Origin: an uncultured Bacteroides sp.
Lineage (GTDB): Bacteria > Bacteroidota > Bacteroidia > Bacteroidales > Bacteroidaceae
Reading direction: 5' to 3'
Length of the DNA: 64,000 nucleotides
Assembly (NCBI GenBank): GCA_934716785.1
Contig: CAKUYM010000001.1
Coordinates: forward strand, 33,668-97,667
A program made the position numbers and the translations under genes. Position 1 is the stretch's first letter. Every line of letters begins with the position of its first letter. This document shows, piece by piece, positions 44,176 to 53,211 of this stretch. Below the pieces are notes generated by a model. It had not been told where the DNA came from and made no database searches. It worked only from the letters and a program-made list of their open reading frames with translations.

Positions 44176-44542
44176 TTATACTCCTAATACGATACTGGCA
44201 TCAATATTCAATTTCCGACTGATCTCACGGGCTACTTTTAAGGTAGGTTCGCATTTACCGGAAATATAGTCACTTGAAGCATGAAGGACTTACACCGATC
44301 AGTTTGGCCAGGGATTTTTGATTGAGCCCCAGTTCGAACATTCTCAGTTTCAAGATATCAACAAGGGTCGGTTCGCCTAAAGAAAAATATTCTTCGGATT
44401 AATCCGCCACAAGATTGGAAAGTAGTTCCAATTCTATGCTTCTGGGATCATCAAGGGGAGTATCATCCGTAACCAAAGGAAGCAGATGCTCTACTCTACG
44501 GACTGCCCAATCATATTAGGTCGGAGTTTCTATCTTAGTCAT
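44176..44542 (-). pseudogene. higA: HigA-type antitoxin, inactivated
   Basis: Read on the minus strand from ATG at 44542, the frame gives MTKIETPT, then a stop, then YDWAVRRVEHLLPLVTDD. A second stop falls in VAD-stop-SEEY. A clear HTH, LKLRMFELGLNQKSLAKLIG, follows, and then a frameshift before DYISGKCEPTLKVAREISRK. The family is the HigA antitoxin of type II toxin-antitoxin systems. Two nonsense codons and one frameshift make it dead. It lies five bases after the higB remnant, the normal HigBA order. Confidence 0.82.
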
Positions 44543-44547
44543 AACTT

Positions 44548-44711
44548 TTAAATTTTAGCACAATCAATCTTATCATATTCCTTATGAGTACCAATAGAGC
44601 GTATATATACGAACTTTATGGTAAACTTGATAACGACAACCAGCCGATAATTGTTGCCCTTGATATTGAAAACATAGTGCTGACTACCTACATTGTCCAC
44701 ACTATTGAAAG
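44548..44711 (-). pseudogene. higB: HigB-type toxin, N-terminally truncated by the IS
   Basis: The last 53 or so residues of a HigB mRNA-interferase toxin remain (VFNIKGNNYRLVVVIKF, then FVYIRSIGTHKEYDKID). The N-terminal half is replaced by IS sequence that starts at 44712. No higB 5' part is found on the other side of the IS, so more than a simple insertion happened. Confidence 0.8.
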
Positions 44712-44756
44712 TGTAGTGCACTGAATAAGTTGACACTTCAAAAATCGAAAATAAAG

Positions 44757-45140
44757 ATGAAATATTCGAAAAAGAAGTACAACTATTACAGTGATGATGA
44801 ACGAATGTCTTATATTCGTAAATATTTATCAAGCCCCGAGAGCAAATCTGAGTTTTGTAAGCGTAACGGCTTTTGTGCCAAGCTTCTTACTTATTGGCTT
44901 AACAAGTATCAAATAGAAGACAAAGATATGGGTAAATCCCCTAAACCAGTAAATAGCGATGCTATTGATTCTAGTATTTCTGAACTCCAGAAAGAACTAT
45001 CGCTATTGCGTGCTGAGAACCGTAAACTTCATCGGGCTCTTGCTGATGAGAGTTTACGTCATGAGGCGTGCGAAGAACTTATCAATCTTGCTGAATCCAC
45101 GTATCATATCAAGGTACGAAAAAACTCCGATGCCAAGTAA
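44757..45140 (+). CDS. IS3-family transposase OrfA
   Basis: A 127-residue HTH protein (YYSDDERMSYIRKYLSSPES, then SEFCKRNGFCAKLLTYWLNK) with a leucine-zipper-like C-terminal half (SELQKELSLLRAENRKLHRAL). OrfA binds the IS ends and is fused to OrfB by frameshifting. A run of six A at 45119-45124 near its 3' end is the probable slippery site; the orfB frame is open back through it. Confidence 0.88.
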   Translation: MKYSKKKYNYYSDDERMSYIRKYLSSPESKSEFCKRNGFCAKLLTYWLNKYQIEDKDMGKSPKPVNSDAIDSSISELQKELSLLRAENRKLHRALADESLRHEACEELINLAESTYHIKVRKNSDAK

Positions 45141-46033
45141 TCGACACCTTGTCACAGAGGCACTCACCCCGACGCAAACGTGGTTGTATAAAGTTCCTCT
45201 GTGATTACTTCGGCATAACCCGACAAGGTTATTACAAGCATGTGAACCGGCATTTGGAGGTTGATATCCTTACCACAAGCATCGTGTTGTACTGCAAAGA
45301 ACTGTTGGAACTCATGCCCAAAGCTGGTATGCGCGAGTTATACGCCTGCTGCTTGAGTAAGTTTGGACCAAAGATGGTTATCGGTCGTGACCGTTGTTAT
45401 GACATTTTTCGCTCCAATGGTTTGTGTCAACATACAAGTCGCAAGCGTCCTAAAACAACGAATTCGAACCATAATTACTATATCTACCCCGATCTGTTGA
45501 ATGTTGCACCCAAATTTGTCGCTACGAGATTGGGCGCTATGGTAGTGGCGGATATAACCTACGTAAACACCGGTCAAGGCTGGGCTTATCTCTCGTTGCT
45601 TACCGATGCGCCAAGTCGTGCCATCGTGGGATATGCGCTTTACAAAACTCTTGAGACGGAGGGGCCCTTGAAAGCTTTGGAGATGGCAATATCATTCTAT
45701 GAGAAGTATCACATAGACATGAGCACTCTTATTCATCATTCCGACCGGAGTGTCCAATATTGTTCAAATAAATATGTAGAGAGGCTTAAAGAGCATCAAA
45801 TCAACATCAGTATGACGTAGTGTGGTGATCCTTTACATAATGCATTGGCTGAAAGAATGAACAACACCATTAAAAACGGTTGGCTATTCAACTGTGATGA
45901 TGAGAGCTTCGAGCAAGTAAGCAAGCGCATTGAAGATGCTGTATATGTATATAATCATGTGCGGCCTCATCAAGGGATAAGCATGAGGACACCCATGGAA
46001 GTGGTCAGCGAAACGGTAGGATTAACAGTATAA
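45119..46033 (+). pseudogene. IS3-family transposase OrfB with a nonsense codon
   Basis: The rve integrase domain is recognisable: VADITYVNTGQGWAYLSLLT (first Asp), HHSDRSVQYCS (second Asp) and, after an in-frame TAG at 45818-45820, CGDPLHNALAERMNNTIKN with the catalytic Glu. In relatives the stop position is a Glu (SMTECGDP), so one G-to-T change killed the gene. The usual Gly of HSDRG is also Ser. Ends with RPHQGISMRTPMEV. The element needs an outside transposase to move. Confidence 0.85.
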
Positions 46034-46297
46034 TACCCGCTCGTCGGGACGGGTGGTCCCGCCCGCTAGGGCGATCCCCGACCGAAGAGTTTTTGTGTGT
46101 TGGCAACATTACATTTTCCTGAAGAAGGCTTGCGTAAATAAAGGAAGATGCATAAATTTGCAAACACCAACAAAAGACAACTAACATAGGAATAAGAATA
46201 ACAAAAGTAAACCTATTTAGATATTAAAGTATATTGAATAAAATAATTCAGTTATAACAAACGAAGTTGTCAACTAAAACCAGTACACATCAAGCAT

Positions 46298-47326
46298 ATG
46301 TTAAAAGTTAAACTGACAGGGATACTTATCTGGCTATGCATGGGGACAATCCATGCTAAAGGAGTAGAAATAAAAGTGCTGCAAATGAATATCTGGCAAG
46401 AGGGAACCATGGTCAAGGGAGGTTTCGAAGCTATCGCGGATGAAGTCTCCCGGCTAGAGCCGGATATCGTTATGTTCAGTGAAATACGTAACTATCATGG
46501 TAAAATGTTCATTCCCCGCATCCTCCACGCACTTAAAGAACGGGGTAAGACATACTATGGCGAAAACAGTTCGTTAGACGTCGGAATATTATCGAAATAT
46601 CCAATAGAAGAACAGGCTCCCATCTGCCCTTCTGAAAAAAATGCCGTATCCGTGCTAAAAGCACGGATACGCATCAATGGCCGGACAGTGGTAGTCTATT
46701 CCGCACATTTAGACTATACACACTACGCGTGCTATCTGCCAAGAGGGTACAACGGCGTTACATGGAAAAAGATGGATGGACCGATAACCAACGGAACAGA
46801 AGTGGAGAAAGCCAATCGGGAATCCATGAGGGATGAAGCTATTTATCACTTTATTGAAGATTCAAAGAAAGAAAAAGGCAATATTATTTTGCTAGGTGGA
46901 GATTTTAATGAACCTTCGCATCTTGACTGGAATGAGAAGACTAAAGATTTGTGGGATCACCATGGCACAATTGTTCACTGGGATTGTTCTACCATGCTGA
47001 TGAAAGCCGGATTCAAAGATGCTTACCGAACTAAGTTTCCAAATCCGGTCACGCATCCGGGATTCACTTTTCCATCGGACAACAAGGGGGTGTCAGAGCA
47101 AAAGTTGTCATGGGCACCGGAAGCTGATGAAAGAGATCGGATAGACTTTATTTACTACATGCCATCCAAAAAGATAAGATTAAAGGATGCTGTGATAGTA
47201 GGCCCTTCCCAATCAATCATACGGGGCAAAAGGATGGAAGAAAACAGCAGTGACCGTTTTTTTGAGCCAGTCAATGTATGGCCTACCGACCACAAAGCAG
47301 TAATGGCAACATTCTACATAAAATAA
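46298..47326 (+). CDS. Secreted endonuclease/exonuclease/phosphatase family protein
   Basis: A 342-residue protein with a signal peptide (residues 1-21, ending in IHAKG). The EEP fold follows: VLQMNIWQEG, the metal-binding Glu in VMFSEIRNY, YSAHLDYTHYAC, GGDFNEPSHLDW, RIDFIYY and the terminal TDHKAVMA. It is probably a periplasmic phosphodiesterase/phosphatase. It starts 10 bases after the IS right end, so its promoter may have been replaced. It runs into the metallophosphoesterase remnant 12 bases on and diverges from the glycan-utilisation genes. Confidence 0.85.
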   Translation: MLKVKLTGILIWLCMGTIHAKGVEIKVLQMNIWQEGTMVKGGFEAIADEVSRLEPDIVMFSEIRNYHGKMFIPRILHALKERGKTYYGENSSLDVGILSKYPIEEQAPICPSEKNAVSVLKARIRINGRTVVVYSAHLDYTHYACYLPRGYNGVTWKKMDGPITNGTEVEKANRESMRDEAIYHFIEDSKKEKGNIILLGGDFNEPSHLDWNEKTKDLWDHHGTIVHWDCSTMLMKAGFKDAYRTKFPNPVTHPGFTFPSDNKGVSEQKLSWAPEADERDRIDFIYYMPSKKIRLKDAVIVGPSQSIIRGKRMEENSSDRFFEPVNVWPTDHKAVMATFYIK

Positions 47327-47338
47327 ATTATTATAAAC

Positions 47339-48411
47339 ATGAAAAAACTGTTATTTGTATTTGCCGTATGTATGCAGGCATTATATGCATCTGCACAAAT
47401 CTATCCGGTATGTGCCGAACTGACTGAAAAGAATTCTTTTACCATGATTCTGATACCCGATCCTCAGAGTTACACCAAGTTCGACGTCAATCACCCCCTC
47501 TTTGAATTACAGACTGCATGGGTAGCCAACTGTATCCGGTCATTGAATATCAAAGCTGCGTTGTGTACCGGGGACTTGGTAGAACAGAACGAAAGCCGCA
47601 TCCCTGTTGGCGTAAATGGAAATCAGACGAGCGAAGAGCAATGAAAAGTCGCATCACGTGCATTTGAACGTTTGGACGGCAAATTACCTTATGTACTCTG
47701 TACCAGAAACCATGGCTACGGTTACGAAAAATCGGAAAACCGTTTGACACGTTTTCCCGATTATTTCCCTTCTAAATGAAATAATTGTTGGCGGAATACA
47801 TTAGTTAAGGTAGGTCTTGACTCAAAAGGTATCCTGACTTTAGAAAATGCCGCATACCAATTTGAGACGGATACATGGGGAAGGCTACTGGTTGTATCTT
47901 TGGAATTTGCCCCTAAGGATGAAGCTATAGAATGGGCTAAAAAGGTCATAGAAAAAGACAAATATGTCGCTCACAAAGTGATTTTATTAACACATTCTTT
48001 TCTCAATTACAAAGGAGAGCGGTTTATTAAAGAGGATTATAAAATATCTCCGCCAATTATGCGGAAGCCATATGGCAGAAACTTGTTTATCTGTCAAAGA
48101 ATATTTATTTGGTCATTTGCGGGCACGAATGCAATATCACTGATGATGAGCACAATGTCAGCTTCCGCACCGATAAGAATAAGGACGGAAAGAATATTCC
48201 TCAAATGATGTTCAATACACAGACAGCCGACGGGCAATGGTTCGGGAATGGTAGAGATTGTTGGTTACGCATCATGGAGCTCATGCCTAATGGCAAAACA
48301 ATAAAAATAAAAACGTTTTCCCCGCTTTTCGCTCTTTCACCACAAAGTGCGGATAAGGCATGAAGAACAAAATCTTACGATCAGTTCGATATAGTAATTG
48401 AATTATTATAA
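47339..48411 (+). pseudogene. Secreted metallophosphoesterase, inactivated
   Basis: A calcineurin-like phosphoesterase with a signal peptide and LIPDPQSYTK, CTGDLVEQNE, then TRNHGYG where GNHD is expected, THSFLNYKG and VICGHECNITDD. Lesions: in-frame TGA at 47642-47644 (where Trp is expected), TGA at 47777-47779, one base lost at about 48052, and TGA at 48361-48363 (again where Trp is expected). The metal-binding GNHD motif is also altered. Past the last TGA the frame resumes to a TAA at 48409-48411. It followed the EEP gene in one operon. Confidence 0.83.
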
Positions 48412-48498
48412 AGTATTTGGACTAGAAAGTTACTATTCAAATAGTTATAAGTACAATAGCCATTCCATTTTCAATCAAAAAAACACGAGATAGATAAA

Positions 48499-48544
48499 GA
48501 ATGAAGAGTAGATTTCATTTTAATTAAAACTTCTCTCTTCATTC
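48499..48544. terminator. Inverted repeat between converging genes
   Basis: GAATGAAGAG pairs perfectly with CTCTTCATTC across a 26-nt AT-rich loop. It lies between the phosphoesterase remnant and the converging oxidoreductase gene. There is no T-run, so the terminator role is only likely. Confidence 0.5.
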
Positions 48545-48559
48545 TGGAGCAATGGGATA

Positions 48560-49810
48560 TTAAAAAACAATCATGCGTTCTTCTCTGCGGCTACGCTCCG
48601 CCTCATAGCAGATGCGATGGCTTTCTACGGAAATATCGATGGCGGTAGCGAGAGATTTTTTGCCGAAACGGACGGCTTCAATGAAATCCTCCATCAAAGC
48701 CAAGTCTGCTCCCGCATGAAACGGAGTACCGGCAATATCCGAGAAATCATAGACCGTTTCTTCCCTTTCGCAAAACCTTTTTACCCGTAGAGTCGTTTCA
48801 TCGCCGTCAATTTCTCCTTCCGTCAGGCAAATGTGTGTTTCCCGATTATCTTTCAAAGTAAATACATCCATTGAGAAATTAATCGTCACTTCACTTTCCA
48901 TTTCCATAGATACAATCTGATGGTCTACCACATCGTTGTCACAATGATATACGCAACGCCCGTAAATCCCTTCACGTAGTTGGTATTCAATCACATCATC
49001 AATCGTTTTACCCTCCGGTACATCGAAATTGGCGATCCACTCGCGACGCTCACGATATAACTTTACAGCCGAAAACGGACAACCGTTTTCAACACTGCAA
49101 TCAATGCACCGATCGGCTGAGCCTTTTGGGGCATGTGCGCTGTGAAACCAACGCAGAGAACCGAACGAGGTTAACTTATGGCAACGGGTGCGTGTAAGCC
49201 ATAACAGAAAATCGATATCATGACAACATTTGGAGATAAGCATCGGATTGGTTATTTCCTCCTTACGCCACATGCCTCTCACAAACCCATGTGTAGAACG
49301 GTCTATTCCTACTGACGAACGATGGTTTATTGAAATGATTCTACCTAATTCTTCAGTGTCGACCAGCTCTTTGATCTTCATGAAATACGGATGGTATCGC
49401 AATACATGGCAAACCGCGACGATAACTCCTTTTTCTTTCGCGGCCTTGCCGATGGCGATGCATTCTTCCAGTGTCTGGGCTATAGGCTTTTCCAACAAGA
49501 CATGAAACCCTTGGCGGATGGCCATCATGCTTGGCTCAAAATGCATGTTTTCGGGTGTACATATCAGGATGGCATCCGACTTGACGGGATTGTGAAAAAA
49601 AGTCTTATAATCGGAATAACACCGCGAAGCGTTCAATCCAAAGCGTTCCGCTACTTTATTACGTCGGATGTCATTTAACTCCACGACTCCGACAAGCTGT
49701 ACCTTGTCAGGGTTTATTCTTGCATATTCCAGATATTTGTTGGCCCGGTTGCCGGCTCCTATCACTACGATGGAAGCCGGCCTGCGGGCATCATTTGCCT
49801 TGATATTCAT
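48560..49810 (-). CDS. Gfo/Idh/MocA family oxidoreductase (cytoplasmic type)
   Basis: A 416-residue NAD(P)-dependent sugar oxidoreductase without a signal peptide. The Rossmann motif is IVVIGAGNRANKYLE; the substrate motif is VLLEKPIAQTLEECI (EKP), and a catalytic-type KCCHDIDFLLWL carries the His. The Cys-rich CIDCSVENGCPFSA could hold a metal. Family members oxidise or reduce hydroxyl/keto groups on sugars and inositols. The gene is last in the oxidoreductase-DUF1080-oxidoreductase run. Confidence 0.9.
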   Translation of the reverse strand: MNIKANDARRPASIVVIGAGNRANKYLEYARINPDKVQLVGVVELNDIRRNKVAERFGLNASRCYSDYKTFFHNPVKSDAILICTPENMHFEPSMMAIRQGFHVLLEKPIAQTLEECIAIGKAAKEKGVIVAVCHVLRYHPYFMKIKELVDTEELGRIISINHRSSVGIDRSTHGFVRGMWRKEEITNPMLISKCCHDIDFLLWLTRTRCHKLTSFGSLRWFHSAHAPKGSADRCIDCSVENGCPFSAVKLYRERREWIANFDVPEGKTIDDVIEYQLREGIYGRCVYHCDNDVVDHQIVSMEMESEVTINFSMDVFTLKDNRETHICLTEGEIDGDETTLRVKRFCEREETVYDFSDIAGTPFHAGADLALMEDFIEAVRFGKKSLATAIDISVESHRICYEAERSRREERMIVF

Positions 49811-49840
49811 AAAGAAGTACAAAACTATCTTATTAGTTTT

Positions 49841-52800
49841 TTATTTGCTCAGATCCTTGATACGGATATTGCGGAATTTCACTCCCGCGCCATGTCCCAG
49901 AAACCCGACATGGCCCGACTTGTTGAAGAGTCCGGGATGATTCTTCCTGTCTACGGTATATGGGTTCTTTGTAGAACCGTCTTCCGATACGTTGTGTCCC
50001 TGACATGCTTCACGAATATTCCCATCCAGTATTACTTCCCCGTTTACAGTTACGGTAATACGGTTTCCTACGGCACGGATTTCTTCGGTATTCCATTCAC
50101 CTAATGCGGGGAATTTCACTCGTTTGGCAGGAATGATACCGTATACGGAACCATGTTGTTGATATTCATGCAATCCTTTATAAATAGGAGCGTCATGATC
50201 AAGGATTTGAATTTCCATGCCTTCGTATGCAGCGTCCACTCCCATCGGAGTGCGAATGCCTACGCCGTTGTTGACGCCTTCACGCATAAATGCAAACTCA
50301 AAGCGGAATACAAAATCGCTGTATTTTTTTACTGTATAGAGGTTTCCGCTACCGCCGTATTGCGCGGTCACGTAGATAGTTCCGTCTACCGGTACATAAT
50401 CGGTTGTATTTCCTGTCCACTTGTGCATGGAAGTGCCGTCGAACAATATCTCGAATCCCTCTTTCGCTTCTTCTGAGGAGAGCTTGAATTTCGGGGTAGA
50501 AGGAAGTTCGCGGATGTACATCTCCCGGTATTCTACAGGCGTGCCTTCTCCTATCAGCATCAGCTGACCTTCCACATAAGCCGGGATATTACGATCGCAG
50601 GTGTTTTCAAGGATGACATTGTTGGCGGTCATTATCCCGTTTACCTTGACAGTCACCCGGTCGTTCAATACCTTTACATAAACCGTATTCCATTCTCCAG
50701 CTATATTATCGGCTACTTTTTCCGGTGTATTTTTTGTTTTCATGTTGCCGGACAAAGCCCCGGATTTATCACCGCCTAAGTCTATTTGCCGAATAGAACG
50801 CACGCCCAAACCTGCCTTGCCTGTGCCTTTCCATTCAAACCATAGTTCAAAGTTCTCATAATTGCCAGTACCCAGAATGGCATTTTTACCACCGGTATAA
50901 GCTATTCCATTTTCTGTAATCTTCCAAAGATCGCTAGTTGTGGCAGTCAATGCTTCGTGTTTTTTGATTTTCTTGGGATTCATTGAAGCCTTCTGAGCCG
51001 GATTCAACGCAATTACTGTCCATTCGGCATTACCGAATATCGGAATGTAGGCTGCCTGCGGAAGTCTTTGCAATATGGCATTAATGTCATCGATGGCATA
51101 ACCGGCATCCGCATGACCAGCTTCCTTAAAACATGCAATTGCTTTTTCCAAAGCTTTGCGTACCGGTTCACCGCCGAAATTTTCAGAGTTCTTTGAAGCG
51201 ATAGTTCTTACTGCCTCGGCAGCAGCTTCAGCCGTAGCCTTATTATCCATGTATTTTTCAACCAACATCAAAGCCTGATAAGTATGAGTTTCACCCAACA
51301 GGTTAATAAGGCGATTCTGTACTTTCACATCGGAAGCAATTTCCAATGCCCTGCGATACAATTGGTATTTTCGTATCGATGTATGGGCAGACTTGGCAAC
51401 CAAACTTGTGTAGCGGTTTAATGCAGCTTGAGCATTCGTTTTGTCATTAACTGCAATGTTATAGAGAACCTCGATCATTTTTATATTGTCAATATTCACC
51501 AATGACGCGAATGCTTCCTGTTTGTAATTGCCATTGTATCCTTTTAGAATCTCAGCAATGGATTCAGGATTACCCGCTTGCGCAAGAACCGGATAGTACA
51601 AGGAAGGATTACAGGATTTGTTGACATATGGAATTACGGTAGCATATTGTTTATCTTTAGGCAAAGGCAGAACTGCGTTCCGCATCGCTTTCTGAATTTG
51701 AGGAATGTTCTTGCCACTCTCTTTTTCAATCAATCGGCTGAGACGTTCAAGATCTGACGGACCTACTACACCCTCAAGAGCCTTATAGGCAGCAGTGCGT
51801 ACATCGTTTTCTGGTGAAGTCAGCATATTAAACACTTTATCGGTCGCTTCGTCCATACTGCGTGTAGAAGCAAGATTTAGTGCGGCAATCCGAATGGCTT
51901 TGTCCGCATCCAACGCTTTCATGATATTGTTGTTGATTTTACCGTTAAATGAGAGCAATGCTTTGGTTGCAGCATCGGCATGATTACTATTCAGTTTTGC
52001 AATTAGAGCTTCCAATGCTGTATCGCCGCCAATCTTTCCGGCAGCAGTAATGGCAGCAATGGCAATCTCCTCGTCGTCGGAGTCCATATTGGTTATTACG
52101 GCATCAATCTGTGAAACTACATGATTAGTACCGAACCAATTTAATATGTCAGCCTTTACTTTCTTATTGTTCTTTGCCTTTAATGTCTTTGCCAGGTTTG
52201 CATATAAGGTTTCATCAGCAATGTTTTCAGATAGGCGTAAAGCGTTCACTCTATATTCACGATTACTGTCCTTCAAAGCGGCAAGGATGTAAGAGACAGC
52301 TTTTTTGCCCTCTGCTTCAATAATTACATCGAGAGCAGCACCACGTACATAAGCCTTGTCAGTATCTTTTAGCAGTTTTTTTGCTGCATTAGCTGCGATA
52401 TGTCCCTCGTCGTTGACAACCATTGTCTTGAGTAGTCGCAAATAGCAAGCAGTAACATCTGTTTCCGGTATCCACTCATACTTCGCTGCTTTGGCGGCTT
52501 TCTCCAATGTAGAAAGGGAGGCGGATGAACCGCAAATACTCAATGCGTGATAGATTGCTTTTTGAGTTGGAGCGTCTGCATTCTTCAACCATTCCAACAG
52601 TATAGGTTCGGCCGTTTTCAGTCTTTTTACGCCGACAGCATAGGCCAGTTTCTCTCGAGGAGCAACCTCTTTCTTAATGAGATCAAGAAGTGCCTCGTTT
52701 GCCCCTTCAGTATGTGCCAGTCCGTTGATAGCCCATTCTGCCAGATAAGCATCATGCAGGTATTTTACAAAAACAGGGATGTCCTCAACTGTTGCACAAC

Positions 52801-53185
52801 GTTGCAACTGGCTCATTAGGAATGCTCGGTTTGGATTGTCAGTACACTTTTCAATGGCTTTTGCTAAACCTTTTCTCACTTCAGCCCTTTTGTCTGCTTT
52901 ATCCGGAGCGGTAACATAAGAAACTACACCATACAAAGCATGCTCAATGGAAGCGTTCTTACCTTTGTCTGCCGGAACAAGCATTTCTCCCAACAGAACT
53001 ATGCCGGCAGTACCGGTGGACATCAGTTCATTCATTATGTTGTTGTAGTCTTGTTGTTTGGCAGCAGGAAGCTGGTCTAACGCATCAGCTATAATAGTGG
53101 CAATAGTACGCTGGCGGGCATCCTGTGCCGCAATACTCCACGGCAATAAAGCTGCAAAAGTTAATGCCCAAAATATCTTTTTCAT
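49841..53185 (-). CDS. HEAT-repeat protein with two DUF1080 (3-keto-glycoside hydrolase-like) domains
   Basis: A 1114-residue secreted protein. The signal peptide is MKKIFWALTFAALLPWSIAAQ. Residues about 30-700 form HEAT-like helical repeats (for example DVRTAAYKALEGVV, NREYRVNALRLSENI). The first DUF1080-type jelly roll covers about 745-905 (ENGIAYTGGKNAILGTGNYENFELWFEWKG) and the second about 915-1114 (EGFEILFDGTSMHKWTG, then NNGVGIRTPMG, GMEIQILDHDA, HQHGSVYG and FLGHGAGVKFRNIRI). DUF1080 proteins (PF06439) act on 3-keto sugars as hydrolases/lyases or bind glycans. Only the second domain keeps the usual residues well. Oxidoreductases lie on both sides, 26 and 30 bases away. Confidence 0.87.
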   Translation of the reverse strand: MKKIFWALTFAALLPWSIAAQDARQRTIATIIADALDQLPAAKQQDYNNIMNELMSTGTAGIVLLGEMLVPADKGKNASIEHALYGVVSYVTAPDKADKRAEVRKGLAKAIEKCTDNPNRAFLMSQLQRCATVEDIPVFVKYLHDAYLAEWAINGLAHTEGANEALLDLIKKEVAPREKLAYAVGVKRLKTAEPILLEWLKNADAPTQKAIYHALSICGSSASLSTLEKAAKAAKYEWIPETDVTACYLRLLKTMVVNDEGHIAANAAKKLLKDTDKAYVRGAALDVIIEAEGKKAVSYILAALKDSNREYRVNALRLSENIADETLYANLAKTLKAKNNKKVKADILNWFGTNHVVSQIDAVITNMDSDDEEIAIAAITAAGKIGGDTALEALIAKLNSNHADAATKALLSFNGKINNNIMKALDADKAIRIAALNLASTRSMDEATDKVFNMLTSPENDVRTAAYKALEGVVGPSDLERLSRLIEKESGKNIPQIQKAMRNAVLPLPKDKQYATVIPYVNKSCNPSLYYPVLAQAGNPESIAEILKGYNGNYKQEAFASLVNIDNIKMIEVLYNIAVNDKTNAQAALNRYTSLVAKSAHTSIRKYQLYRRALEIASDVKVQNRLINLLGETHTYQALMLVEKYMDNKATAEAAAEAVRTIASKNSENFGGEPVRKALEKAIACFKEAGHADAGYAIDDINAILQRLPQAAYIPIFGNAEWTVIALNPAQKASMNPKKIKKHEALTATTSDLWKITENGIAYTGGKNAILGTGNYENFELWFEWKGTGKAGLGVRSIRQIDLGGDKSGALSGNMKTKNTPEKVADNIAGEWNTVYVKVLNDRVTVKVNGIMTANNVILENTCDRNIPAYVEGQLMLIGEGTPVEYREMYIRELPSTPKFKLSSEEAKEGFEILFDGTSMHKWTGNTTDYVPVDGTIYVTAQYGGSGNLYTVKKYSDFVFRFEFAFMREGVNNGVGIRTPMGVDAAYEGMEIQILDHDAPIYKGLHEYQQHGSVYGIIPAKRVKFPALGEWNTEEIRAVGNRITVTVNGEVILDGNIREACQGHNVSEDGSTKNPYTVDRKNHPGLFNKSGHVGFLGHGAGVKFRNIRIKDLSK

Positions 53186-53211
53186 ATCTTTCATTTTTCA
53201 GTATTAGTAGA

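Larger units (their letters stand above)
44712..46287 (+). mobile_element. IS3-family element (IS150-like)
   Basis: An element of about 1.58 kb with TG...CA ends. The left end TGTAGTGCACTGAATAAG followed by TTGACACTTC is an imperfect inverted copy of the right end GAAGTTGTCAACTAAAACCA followed by GTACA (46263-46287). It encodes orfA and a -1-shifted orfB. A gene-free tail of 250 bases follows orfB. No target-site duplication is evident at the two edges, and flanking genes do not match, which fits a later deletion or IS-IS recombination. Confidence 0.75.

Noticed and set aside
44548-44832. 94-codon minus-strand ORF as an intact toxin gene
   Set aside because: Its first 40 codons are read from IS sequence; only the HigB C-terminus is genuine.
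47339-48411. TGA read as Trp or selenocysteine in the metallophosphoesterase
   Set aside because: All three premature stops are TGA, which was tempting, but one base is lost at about 48052, the GNHD motif is damaged, and other genes here use TGA as a normal stop.
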